A stretch of DNA of 64,000 nucleotides. Origin: Orychophragmus violaceus (taxonomy: Eukaryota > Streptophyta > Magnoliopsida > Brassicales > Brassicaceae). Under the pieces are notes generated by a model. It saw only the letters and a list, made by a program, of their open reading frames with translations, was not told the origin of the DNA and made no database searches. Both the position numbers and the translations under genes were made by a program. Shown piece by piece: positions 21,679-32,230 of this stretch. The first letter of the stretch is position 1. Every line of letters starts with the position of its first letter. The stretch is taken from contig CM058239.1 of NCBI GenBank assembly GCA_030180135.1, positions 41,515,789 through 41,579,788 of the forward strand, in the 5' to 3' direction.

Positions 21679-24600
21679 ATGAGAATTGATTCCAACTCAG
21701 CATCATCTTCGGGTCGGGATCTTTACTCGGTGAGGCTGTCCGAGGGTAACTCTGTTCAATCCAGCTCGTCCGTCTCGCAATGGAATTCTTCGTCAGGTTC
21801 GGCGCGAACAGAGATTATTGCTCGGAGTTCTGAAGATAATCGGGCTCGGGCTCTTTTGGCTTCGTGTAGCGTTCAGAGTTTTCGGGTCCCATACCTGGTA
21901 GACTCGGAGGACGACGGTGCTCGGCCTTGGTTGCCTCCGTTGGCTCAGCATTTGGGTTCCCTTCCAGTGAAGGCGGAGGCCGTGGCTATGGTAGATCAGG
22001 CGAGGGTTGATAGGATGGTACCAGACCCGAGCAATTCTAAGAAGGCTCGGAAGAGAACCAAACGAGGGGCTGCGGATGGCTCGAAAAAGAAGGTGCGTCC
22101 CTTACGTCCTGTTCTTCCGACGAAGTGCTCGGATGACGATTTGGAATGGTTGAAGGACAACTGTGCTTCTGGGGGCGCTGGTCAGCTCGAGCTTCGCAAA
22201 CCCGAGCCGCACGAGAGGCTCTGGGACTGTCTGGAGGGATGATATGCATGTATGACTTTTGGTTTACGCATATCCATCTAAGGTTTCCTTTACCGAGGTT
22301 GCTTGTTGCCTACTCCGAGGAAAGGCGGATCGCTTTGTCCCAGCTGACTCCGACGGCTGTTCAGAACTTGGTCGGTTCCATGATTCTGGCCTCCGAGTGT
22401 GGCGTAAATATGACTCTTCGGTTTTTCGAGGAGATTTCGTCGATTTTGACGAATAGCATGACTGTTGGGACCCGCTATGTGTGTATGAGGACCCGTTTCG
22501 GAGAGAAGGTTATCATCGGGAAGCCTTCGAAAGTTGATGACTGGCAGGATCGATATTTCTATGCTCGGGTTAATTCGGCCTCGGCTCCCGACCCGGAGAG
22601 GCCGTATAGGACTCAATGGAATCATCTTCATGGTAAATGTTTTTGCTTTGCTCGTTCCTTTAAATAGACTAACTCATGCTCATTTTTTTCTTTTTTGCAG
22701 ATCGTCATCCCTTTGATCTCCCGGCGCCAGATAACTTTTTAGCGGCCCTCAGGAAGCTTGTTGCTCGGGGAATTCAGAGGTGGTCGGACGTTCACGCTAA
22801 TCACGTTAGACGAGCTGTTGAGTGTTTGGACGAAGGTACCCCTTCTTTTCTTTCTTTTTTTTTTACTCGGTCTCTTTTTTTTTAATATTGATTTCCACAG
22901 GTTGTCGTCTCCGTTCGATCGAATCGTTGACCGAGTATAATAACCGTCCGTTTGTTCGGTATACGAAAGGAGGGAAACCAATAGAAGAGATGGGCCAGAT
23001 GGATCTTGAAGTTGTAAACTATGTCGAGGAAAACCTCACTGAGAATCCTGTCGTGGCGCAGGAGAATCCCTCCGGACCACAGATAAATCATGTTGACTTG
23101 GATCCTAACCGACCATTTTCACCATGGGTTGGGGAGGTCCCTTATGGAATGGTTTTTGTAAACGAGTATCATCGGGATTTGTTTCGTTAGGTGTGCGCCG
23201 CGATGGAAGCGGTCGATGCTCAGAAGAAGAGGAAGAAGAAGAAGAAGAGGTCGCGGACCGAGAATGCGACTTCTCTCGAGCCGAGGACCGAGAATGCGGC
23301 TCCCACCGAGCTAGGGATTCCTCCTGTCCCTGAAGATGGTCAGGAGACCGAGGAGGCCGCTGATGTACCTTCCTTGGAGAGGAGGAAAAAGAGGATCAGG
23401 ACCGTTGCTACCGAGGATCAAACGGTTGATGCCTCCAAGCGTACCAATACTGGCGGGATGGACCTGGCGGTTCTTCCCGAGGCTGCGAACACTCGGGTTG
23501 GGGATATTGAGCGTCCAAGTGTTGATGAGGTTGCTCTTTTAGAGCGCCCATATGCTGATCAGACCGCTAACCGGGGTGATGCAGATGGTCGGGGAGAGAA
23601 CGAGAATTCTGATTCTCAAGATGACCGATCCATTCCGGACTTAGAAGAAATCGCCGGGCTTACTTTCCTGGGAGGGCCCGGTGAGGGCGCGTACACGGAC
23701 TACGGCTTTTCCGTGAGGTATGAGGGCTCGAAGTCGATAGTTCGTGATGGGGCGGCTTGTGCGGATTTGTTCCGGATGCTAAGGGATAGTCCTCCGAGAC
23801 CGCTTCCTTCGGTTGATCACACGCACTTCTCTGAGCACAAAAAGGCAGCAGCCAAGGACATTGTTCGGGTAAGGTTTTGCTCGTCTTTCTTTCCTTTTTC
23901 TTTATGACTGCTTAGTTTTGATCCGGTCCTTTTTGTTTCAGGGCTTCGCTAACTATAACCTGCTCTTTGATGAGTATGAGACGAGGCTGGTCGATCTCGA
24001 GAAGATGGTTAGCGGGCTGAAGAGGGATCTCGCCAAGGCCGGGAGGGTTATCGCTGAGCTCGAAGGGTATCGCGAGGCGGCGGCCGCTACGGAGGCGCTC
24101 CGTTCATCTCTCGAAGTCGAGGAAGAGAAGGTGTCTGTTCTGGAGAAGAAAGTCGCTGATCTTTCAACCGAGAATGCTCGGTTGGACGCCGAGAACAGGC
24201 AGTGTCTGACTGACTGCTCAAACGCTCGGGCCGAAGCTGACGAAATGATCGTTCGGGTGTCCGATTTAGAGGGTAAGCTCAAATCCGAGTGTGCTCGACT
24301 TAGGGCTTCCCGTACGCGCGAGGTTCTGAGGGAGAGGGAGCGTGTGTCGGGAAAGGCGCAAGTTCGGCTGTCAAAGATCAAGACAGCCATCGAGGAGAAG
24401 GAGCTCGGGAGATGAAAACAAATAATCATGAATCAGGCCGGCGCTGTTGCTGCTATATTGAAGGTGCTCGTCGAAGAAGGTGTTGACATCCCTTCCGAGA
24501 AGATTGTCAAGGCTGATTCTGACTTCATTCGTTTGAACTAAGAGCTGAGCGAGGTTCGATATACGGACTTAGTCGATGGCGACTTCGTCATGACTCCCGT

Positions 24601-24756
24601 TAACAGCCCTGGTCGGAATGAGGAAAACTTGGAGGTGCTCGTTCAGGATCAGCATGGCTCGAACCAGGCGGTTGTGACTCCGGACGTGGCGAATGATCTT
24701 CGTCCTGAGGGCGCGGTGGAGGATCAGACTATTGACCGTTCTACCGGGGCTTCTTA
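21679..24756 (+). pseudogene. Tat-1 antisense extra gene (Transposase_28-like, coiled coil)
   Basis: A spliced-looking gene lies on the strand opposite gag-pol. Exon 1 starts MRIDSNSASSSGRDLYS; a frameshift lies near 22230 and the frame continues CMYDFWFTHIHLRFPLPRLL, which resembles the family called putative gypsy-type transposon (Transposase_28). Likely introns with good GT...AG sites are 22633-22700, 22836-22900 and 23869-23941. A stop at 23188 interrupts exon 3, which is otherwise open to 23868 and has an acidic and basic middle region. Exon 4 (from 23942) is a strong heptad coiled coil (ALRSSLEVEEEKVSVLEKK), with a stop at 24413 and homology to about 24756. Its function is unknown. At least three lesions make this copy a likely pseudogene. 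Confidence 0.7.
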
Positions 24757-25031
24757 GATTTAGGCCTTCTTTATCTTTTTTTTTGTAATCGGGTCCATGC
24801 CTTGTGCATGTTTTATTTTAGCTCGGGATTTTGTTTTCCTCTCTTTTTTTATCCAAGTAATATAATGAATATTTGGACCATGTCCGTTTGCAATTTGCTC
24901 GGGATTTTCCGCGTACTTATTATTTTCATTCCGCGTACTTGTCCTCGGTAATGCTTTGGTTGGATTAGTTAGTTAGTTAGGAGCGAGTAGAATGCTCGGC
25001 TTACCCCGTAGGACCGACCAGGACAGTTATG

Positions 25032-26246
25032 TGATAGGCTTCTAAGTTTTACCCTATTCTAAACTGCAAGTGAACAGCAATGTCAAAGTAGTATATAGGG
25101 CTATCGAATCCACAGGGACACTTGGTCTCAATAGAAACAGAAACGTAGAGATTAAACTAGAAATAAGCAGATGGTGAAGTAAATAAATTGCGAAGCAAGA
25201 AAGTAAACAGTAGCAGAGATTAACGGTTGAGAAGCAATAAACTAAAAGCGTCAAGCCTAGGGTATTCTCAGGAAATCAGACAAGCAGACAGTTCATTCAG
25301 CAAGGATCTAATTAAGCACAGTTCTAGAACTCAAAACACAGATATAGAATTAACCAAATTCCTTTGCGATAATTCTCTAAGCCTAAGTGCAGCAAACCAA
25401 ACTTTCGTTTGCGAGAACTAACAGATTAAACTAGCATTAATCCCAAGTTTGATATGTTCACAATTATCCTAAACCAAACTTCCGTTTGCGCAAAGTTTAA
25501 TTGCCCAATTTAATTAGTTCAGATTCCTAAACCCCACTTCCGTGACGTATTTAGCAACCTAAGATCTAGATTCTAATTGATCAGGTTAGAACTAGCTTTA
25601 AGCACAATTAAATTGAAGAACAGATATAGTTATGAATCCTTAACTGAATTTGAACAAGTCTAGCAAGTCATGAAATCCTATGTGAGAAACCCTAAACTCA
25701 ACTATGGATCTACTCAGACATGATTAATGAAAACATAATCAAATAATAATAGATTGCATATAAGAAATTAAATAGATAAAGGGGTTCGAAATCTTCTCCA
25801 AAATAAGTGAATACAGGAAATAGATCAGCCCCCAAAAGCTCTAGAAATCTCTTAGCTATTAGTATCAAAGCGTAATGTAAAGCGTATGTAAAATAAACAC
25901 CAAAAACTAGTATATATAGGTAAAATCTCGGATGGGGCTTCTGTGTAAATACTGGAACTATCTTGGGCTTCTTTGCAAATCTTCATATCTTCATTAAACC
26001 GACGTGTACGGCCCATCTCGCTAGTGTGTCGACCGATGCACAAGGTGTGTCGGTCGATGCATGATCAATAAATCGGACAGTGACTTAAGCTCTCGGCCAA
26101 GACGTCCCAAAATTTCCAAAATGCTCCAAATATCTCCAATTAGCTCCAAACTTGATTAAACCTGTAAAAGACTCTAAACGAATACAAAAGACACTAAAAA
26201 CACATCTATATCATGGTCTAAAATGGGTAAAAACCATGATATATCA
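25032..26246 (-). repeat. TR-GAG LTR (left copy, element 3' LTR)
   Basis: It begins TGATAGGCTTC and ends CATGATATATCA. It is about 99% identical to the right LTR by eye. It contains a pair of the 14-bp motif GTGTCGACCGATGC and GTGTCGGTCGATGC starting at 26026 and 26047, exactly 21 bp apart. Confidence 0.93.
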
Positions 26247-26256
26247 ACTCCCCCAC

Positions 26257-27600
26257 ACTTAGCCTTTGCTTGCCCTCAAGCAAAACAGAGAACTAAAACA
26301 TGGTGAAGAGGTTTGAAAACTCTTCAGAAACTCATTTCATCCTAGAAGCTACAATACTCAGATTCCCCTTAGTAAACCACTGCAAGAATCAATCACAGGA
26401 TATCAAGACCACAATGTACTTCCCCCACACTTAGCAACTGTCCTAGGTAAACTCCACAATCACATTCAAGCATTCAAATTCTCCCTACTGACTTCTGCAA
26501 GTATTTAAGTGCGGTCTCACCTAAGGATTATCGATCAAAGGGCACATGGATTCTTACCTTATCAGCTCTAGACCACCATACTATCTTTCTCTAGTCCCTT
26601 TCTTCTCTTTCCCTTCTTTAACAACTGATTTTTCCCCACTGGGTATCATTTTATTTTTTTTATCAGTGTTCTTCCCGTTATGGGGTGTACTTTGGACACA
26701 TTCCATGGTACACAGGATATGAGAGTTTCAGCTACCATTCCCATGACCACTTCGGAGTTACTAACTCATCCTCAGTTTATTATATTTTTTTTTTTACTTT
26801 ACAGAAGGGGAGAAGGGAACTAAATAGGACAGGTTTACAGGCTGTGTCAGAACTAACAAGGGAATCCGACACAAAGTATACCAAGCCCTTAGTGAGAAAT
26901 CTAAGTCAGTATTAAGGTTGAAGTCAGTAAAGGATCCTCTGATACCTGAAGTGATGTGGGTGTTCCCAGTAGGTTGATCTGTGATGGGGTTTTCTAATAG
27001 TCAGAGATAGATCCTGCAACTTCATCCCAATGGTTACTTAGGTTCCTGCAAGTCTTGTAAATCTTCTCAGAAAATCATAGTTTCTTTCTTAAACAATTTT
27101 GACTCAATAAAACAAATTTTTTTTGAAAAACGGACTGACTCTTAAGAAAACAGAAAACAAAAGTCAGTAGCACCTCCCCCACACTTAAAACACATTGTCC
27201 CCAGTAGTGTCCAGCGAAGGATCGGTAAAAAGAAAATAAAAATTGAAAAGGTGAAATTATGTCTGTCGGGTTACCTCTGTCGCTGAGCATCGATCGTTGC
27301 ACTAAGTGCATCGACCGTTACTTGGCGATTTTCGTGTATAGTCGATCGTTGCTCAGGACCGCAACGATCGCTGCAATGCGATTCCTTTCGTATTGTGACG
27401 ATCGACACAGAAGTGCGTCGATCGTTGCACTGCGATTTAACCGAGACCTGCAAACAGAAACTCACCAAAAACAAAAACAAACGTAAAATCCTAACAAAAA
27501 CACCAAAAATTAATTAGAAAAACACCAGTACCTAATGGTGGGTTGCCTCCCACCCAGCGCTTGTTTAAGGTCAATAGCTTGACCGGACGGATGGGAATTT
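26257..27600 (-). other. TR-GAG 3' non-coding region
   Basis: No coding frame is seen in this stretch between the gag-protease stop and the polypurine tract. It contains several copies of the 14-bp palindrome-centred motif at 27287, 27308, 27339, 27361, 27395 and 27415. Confidence 0.6.
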
Positions 27601-30252
27601 TCAAGTACCAGGAGGTCTTGACAGAGACTTTTTCTGTCTCTGTTCAAGTCTCCTCATCCAAGGTGGTGAGTAGGCTGCTGCGGAATGCTCATGTCCAAGA
27701 AAAGATGGAGTGAAATGTGCTCCAGGATCTATAACCATGGTATGATCAGGCTGCTCAAAATCTGCGTCCCTTATGGTGAATGTCTGCCCATCTATCAGTG
27801 GCTTTCGCAGCTTATCCATCTCATAGTGCAGTGGTTCATCTCCCAGATGGAGGTCTATCAGGCTGTTCCTAACATCAATCAACGCTCCTGCTGTAGCCAA
27901 AAAGGGTCTCCCAAGCAATAATGCTTCATCCGGATCACAGTCATATTTCAGAACAAGGAAGTCCGTTGGAACTAAGTAGTTTCCAACTCTCACCGGAATG
28001 TCCATAAGGAGTCCTTCAGGAACTCGTATGGACTGATCAGCTAGAACAAGAGAAGTCCTAGTGGGAGTAAAATCCAGCATACCCAGCTTCTCTGCCACAG
28101 AATAAGGCATCAAACTTCCAGCAGCTCCTAAATCACACAGAGAGCGTCTAAAACTATCCTCAAAGATAGAACAATCCAGCACAAAGACTCCAGGATCAGA
28201 TAGCTTCTTCGGAACCTTAGTTAGCAGAACATCACTGATATGCTGAGGAACTATTATCACCCAGTCTTTCAGATCATCATCCAGGGGCAACATCTTGTTC
28301 AGGTACCTTTGCACACATGGATGATAAGGTGGATCATCAGAAGTTGGAATTTCTTCCAATTCTTCACCAATACCTTCTAATTTCTTCAGCTCTTCAATCT
28401 CTTGCCTAATCACTTCAGACACTGAGGAGTGTTGTCTAAAGATCTGCTCGTAGATCTCCTGTTGAGAAATCTCAGAGGCTCCATTGAATAGGCGATCAAG
28501 CTCCAAATCATCATTTATGCTATTATCATCCGAAGGTTCTGTCTGTTCACGCCCTGCAACGACCGACACTAAGGGTGTGTCGATCGTTGCCATCCCGACG
28601 GGTGTATCGATCGGCACAGATGTTGCATCGATCGACGCACTGCAGCAGATTTCACCCAAGAGTTTTTCACAAATATCCGAAAATTCCTGTTCTGTCACCA
28701 ACTCAGCTGTACTTAGCTCAAATCTTTCACCTAGGTGAGATCCATCATTAATGCACACAGACCAGGCCTTAACATGAGTGTCTGCCACTCTTTTTCCCTT
28801 CAGTGAGCTGGACATCTGGTTTACCTGAGTGTCCAACTGCTTCATGTGAGTGCTCAGAGACTCAAATTTCCCATTGAGGTCTTCATAGATAGCGTCCAAC
28901 TTCTTGTTGCAGTCCACAGAAATCTTGGTCTGGCTCTCAATCAGCTGTTCCATCATAGCCTCCATTTTGCTCTCATGGGCTGTAGGCGCAGGAGGAGTCT
29001 GATAGGATGTAGATCCATAGGTTCTCTGAGTACCTTGTCCATAGGTCTTCTGAAAACCACCAGTCTGTCCACCATTGGAGAATATGTTCCCCTGTTGATT
29101 ACCAAATCTATTACCTTGGAAACCAGAACCTCCTATGAAATTCACATCTTCTTCCTGAGTTTCCTCCTCAGCCTGAATCACCTCTACATCTTGGGCAAAG
29201 TGGACAGATTTCTTACTAGTCAGGAGATTGTAGACTGTGTCCAATCTGGATCTTATATTAGCTATATCAGAATTCTCTACAGTTCCACTAGATTTCTTCC
29301 TCCTTTCATCCATTGTCTTGCAACTGTTACTGCCAATCAGGTTCTCAATCAACTGCTTAGCTTGTGTAGGAGTCCTGGTGTTAAAATTAGCATTACTGGA
29401 ATTATCCAGCGCAGTCTGATAAGGGAGATCTATGCCTCTGAAGAAAATACCAATCAGCTGTACTTCTGTGAATCCATGGTGTGGACAGTCACGCTGATAC
29501 TGCTTAAATCTCATCCAGGCAGTCTTCAAGGGCTCCACAGCTCCTTGGGAAAAGGTGAGTATGTCCTGTCTGGACTGATCCGAGCGCGCATCATCATAAA
29601 ATTGACGCAAGAACTCACTCTTTAAGGCTGCCCAAGTAGTATACTGACCAGGTGCCAGTTGTCTCAGCCATGCACTAGCGTCTCCAGCAAGACTGTGCGG
29701 AAATAGCTTAAGGAACAGATAGTCCGGGCGTACTCCTTCATACTTCATGCCAGTGACTATGTCTTCAAACTTGTCAATGTGATCCATAGGCTGCTCTGCT
29801 TGAAGACCATGAAAAGCAATCTGTCTCATCAGCTGGTAGTAGATGGTTTTTACCTCAAAATCATTCCTCTCAAAAGAAGGAAGCACTAGAGCTGCTCGGT
29901 TTGCATGAAACTCATCAGGTCTGTTGTAATCAGCTAGTGTCCTCTCATGAACCACCATCTCTCTACCTTGGGCCTGTCCTTGACCCTGGTTTCGGTTCAG
30001 CTCTTGTTGCTGTTGCTCAGGAGGATCAGGGATGACATTCCCTTCAGCATCAACCCGATGCCCAGCAGCATTGTACGGGTTGTCATCTTGGTCCCTTAGG
30101 GTACCTTCAGCATCTGGTATCAAGATCAAACGTTCTCGTACCATTCTCTCTCTTCTTTCTCTTCTGTTAGTCCTTTCTAGACGTCCAAGTTCCTCTAGTC
30201 CGAGATTAAGCAAGCTCGAGTTCGGATTACTTCGAGTTTTCTGCGTTGGCAT
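27601..30252 (-). CDS. Gag-protease polyprotein of the TR-GAG element (883 aa, intact)
   Basis: The frame is open from ATG at 30252 (MPTQKTRSNPNSS) to TGA at 27601. Upstream in-frame codons lack an ATG. The N-terminal third is a retrotransposon gag capsid domain: FHGLQAEQPMDHIDKFEDIV near residue 150, then PHSLAGDASAWLRQLAPGQ and FLRQFYDDARSDQSRQDIL. A central Gly/Gln-rich part and a predicted coiled coil (MEAMMEQLIESQTKISVD) follow. No CCHC zinc knuckle is visible. The C-terminal part is a retropepsin-like protease with CDLGAAGSLMPYSVAEKLGM (catalytic Asp present in DLGA) and LLLGRPFLATAGALIDV. Capsid proteins assemble particles and the protease matures them. No pol follows. It is the only undamaged transposon gene in the window. 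Confidence 0.9.
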   Translation of the reverse strand: MPTQKTRSNPNSSLLNLGLEELGRLERTNRRERRERMVRERLILIPDAEGTLRDQDDNPYNAAGHRVDAEGNVIPDPPEQQQQELNRNQGQGQAQGREMVVHERTLADYNRPDEFHANRAALVLPSFERNDFEVKTIYYQLMRQIAFHGLQAEQPMDHIDKFEDIVTGMKYEGVRPDYLFLKLFPHSLAGDASAWLRQLAPGQYTTWAALKSEFLRQFYDDARSDQSRQDILTFSQGAVEPLKTAWMRFKQYQRDCPHHGFTEVQLIGIFFRGIDLPYQTALDNSSNANFNTRTPTQAKQLIENLIGSNSCKTMDERRKKSSGTVENSDIANIRSRLDTVYNLLTSKKSVHFAQDVEVIQAEEETQEEDVNFIGGSGFQGNRFGNQQGNIFSNGGQTGGFQKTYGQGTQRTYGSTSYQTPPAPTAHESKMEAMMEQLIESQTKISVDCNKKLDAIYEDLNGKFESLSTHMKQLDTQVNQMSSSLKGKRVADTHVKAWSVCINDGSHLGERFELSTAELVTEQEFSDICEKLLGEICCSASIDATSVPIDTPVGMATIDTPLVSVVAGREQTEPSDDNSINDDLELDRLFNGASEISQQEIYEQIFRQHSSVSEVIRQEIEELKKLEGIGEELEEIPTSDDPPYHPCVQRYLNKMLPLDDDLKDWVIIVPQHISDVLLTKVPKKLSDPGVFVLDCSIFEDSFRRSLCDLGAAGSLMPYSVAEKLGMLDFTPTRTSLVLADQSIRVPEGLLMDIPVRVGNYLVPTDFLVLKYDCDPDEALLLGRPFLATAGALIDVRNSLIDLHLGDEPLHYEMDKLRKPLIDGQTFTIRDADFEQPDHTMVIDPGAHFTPSFLGHEHSAAAYSPPWMRRLEQRQKKSLSRPPGT
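28556..28638. repeat. Four palindrome-core motifs inside the gag frame
   Basis: GCAACGACCGACAC (28556), GTGTCGATCGTTGC (28577), GTATCGATCGGCAC (28604) and GCATCGATCGACGC (28625) form two pairs, each spaced exactly 21 bp. In frame they encode SID, PID, TID and SVV tripeptides. The same motif with the same spacing occurs in non-coding parts of the element. Confidence 0.85.
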
Positions 30253-30272
30253 AAACTGTCTGTAATCGTCCA

Positions 30273-30360
30273 GCAACGATCGATGCTATCAGTGCAACGA
30301 TCGATTCAATTCTCAGAATCGCCTAGTGACGATCGACGCAAGGTATGCAACGATCGACGC
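30273..30360. repeat. Palindrome-core motif array in the TR-GAG leader
   Basis: GCAACGATCGATGC (30273), GCAACGATCGATTC (30294), GTGACGATCGACGC (30326) and GCAACGATCGACGC (30347) lie just upstream of the gag start. The first two and the last two are each 21 bp apart. Confidence 0.85.
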
Positions 30361-30505
30361 AAGGCGAAATTCGTACCTGCGACAGAGAGAAATCAGAGAA
30401 AAAGTTAGTAAAATCAAAAAAAATAAAAAAAACGAAAAAGAACAAAAACAAAAAGAAAAATTTCTAGCAAAAACCCTAAGTTCGGTCCTATCGAAGACTC
30501 AAAGA

Positions 30506-30524
30506 GTCCCCGGCAACGGCGCCA
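30506..30524 (-). promoter_or_regulatory. TR-GAG primer binding site
   Basis: Minus-strand TGGCGCCGTTGCCGGGGAC lies a few bases inside the 5' LTR. This is the form common in Athila/Tat-group gypsy elements and usually assigned to tRNA-Asp. Confidence 0.8.
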
Positions 30525-30530
30525 AAAACT

Positions 30531-31746
30531 TGATAGGCTTCTAAGTTTTACCCAATTCTAAACTGCAAGTGAACAGCAATGTCAAAGTAGTATATAGGGC
30601 TATCGAATCCACAGGGACACTTGGTCTCAATAGAAACAGAAACGTAGAGATTAAACTAGAAATAAGCAGATGGTGAAGTAAATAAATTGCGAAGCAAGAA
30701 AGTAAACAGTAGCAGAGATTAACGGTTGAGAAGCAATAAACTAAAAGCGTCAAGCCTAGGGTATTCTCAGGAAATCAGACAAGCAGACAGTTCATTCAGC
30801 AAGGATCTAATTAAGCACAGTTCTAGAACTCAAAACACAGATATAGAATTAACCAAATTCCTTTGCGATAATTCTCTAAGCCTAAGTGCAGCAAACCAAA
30901 CTTTCGTTTGCGAGAACTAACAGATTAAACTAGCATTAATCCCAAGTTTGATATGTTCACAATTATCCTAAACCAAACTTCCATTTGCGCAAAGTTTAAT
31001 TGCCCAATTTAATTAGTTCAGATTCATAAACCCCACTTCCGTGACGTATTTAGCAACCTAAGATCTAGATTCTAATTGATCAGGTTAGAACTAGCTTTAA
31101 GCACAATTAAATTGAAGAACAGATATAGTTATGAATCCTTAACTGAATTTGAACAAGTCTAGCAAGTCATGAAATCCTATGTGAGAAACCCTAAACTCAA
31201 CTATGGATCTACTCAGACATGATTAATGAAAACATAATCAAAGAAATAATAGATTGCATATAAGAAATTAAATAGATAAAGGGGTTCGAAATCTTCTCCA
31301 AAATAAGTGAATACAGGAAATAGATCAGCTCCCAAAAGCTCTAGAAATCTCTTAGCTATTAGTATCAAAGCGTAATGTAAAGCGTATGTAAAATAAACAC
31401 CAAAAACTAGTATATATAGGTAAAATCTCGGATGGGGCTTCTGTGTAAATACTGGAACTATCTTGGGCTTCTTTGCAAATCTTCATATCTTCATTAAACC
31501 GACGTGTACGGCCCATCTCGCTAGTGTGTCGACCGATGCACAAGGTGTGTCGGTCGATGCATGATCAATAAATCGGACAGTGACTTAAGCTCTCGGCCAA
31601 AACGTCCCAAAAGTCCCAAAATGCTCCAAATATCTCCAATTAGCTCCAAACTTGATTAAACCTGTAAAAGACTCTAAACGAATACAAAAGACACTAAAAA
31701 CACATCTATATCATGGTCTAAAATGGGTAAAAACCATGATATATCA
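30531..31746 (-). repeat. TR-GAG LTR (right copy, element 5' LTR)
   Basis: It is the near-identical partner of 25032-26246, followed by the TTATG duplication. A TATA-like block (minus strand CTATATATAC) lies near 31410-31420 and may be the core promoter. Confidence 0.93.
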
Positions 31747-32230
31747 TTATGCGAAACTGGGTTCGGCTTATTTTTCTGTCAGTCGTCCTTGTGCGGGAAC
31801 TGGGCCCGGCTTACTTGGTTGCGTGGGATTTGAGGTTGTGCTCGTTATCCTACGGGTCGGGTGCGAGTAAGTGCTTGGCTTATCCCTAAGGTCTGATCGG
31901 GACATTATGCGAAAACTAGGTTCGGCTTATTTTCTGTCGATCAGCCTTGTGCCGGAACTTGGCCCGGCTTATGTATCGAACATTTGGCCAGAATGTCGAT
32001 TTGTTCGGGAGATTGAAAAGTACTTAATAAAATTTTATTATTGATATAGCTGAGCCTCGTGAGAGGTTGCCTACGTACCCCGAAAGGGGATCAAGCCGAT
32101 CGTAGTTCACTTTACATAGTACTTGAGCTCGTGTATAGCGAGCTCGGTTTTGAGCGAGATGCTCGTTTTTTTTTTTTAGCGCAATGCTCGGTAGATTGTT
32201 TCGTCGCCTTGTCCTGCTGCTCGGCTGGAC

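Larger units (their letters stand above)
25032..31746 (-). mobile_element. TR-GAG type non-autonomous gypsy element (gag-protease only)
   Basis: Two nearly identical LTRs (25032-26246 and 30531-31746) enclose one open gag-protease gene and no RT, RNase H or integrase. An exact 5-bp duplication, TTATG, flanks the element at 25027-25031 and 31747-31751. The primer binding site (minus strand TGGCGCCGTTGCCGGGGAC, 30506-30524) and the polypurine tract (GTGGGGGAGT at about 26247-26256) are intact. The gag and primer site resemble Athila/Tat-group gypsy elements. The LTRs differ at about eight positions plus a small indel in 1215 bp, so the insertion is recent. Mobility would require pol proteins supplied by another element. 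Confidence 0.93.
24940..31990. repeat. Tat-1 tandem unit of about 110 bp, two copies, one split by TR-GAG
   Basis: A unit containing GCGAGTA, CTCGGCTTA, GCGAAACTGGGTTCGGCTTA and GGCCCGGCTTA is present twice. Copy one is split by the TR-GAG element, with its left half at about 24980-25031 and its right half at about 31747-31825. Copy two lies at about 31860-31972. This is non-coding DNA between the antisense gene and the end of pol. Confidence 0.65.

Noticed and set aside
23953..24429. Open 158-codon minus-strand frame opposite the Tat-1 antisense coiled coil
   Set aside because: It mirrors codon bias of the opposite strand, is Ser/Arg-rich without domains, and lies wholly within the coiled-coil exon.
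28846..29625. Open 259-codon plus-strand frame inside the TR-GAG gag
   Set aside because: It is a complement shadow of the intact gag frame; the translation has no recognisable domain.
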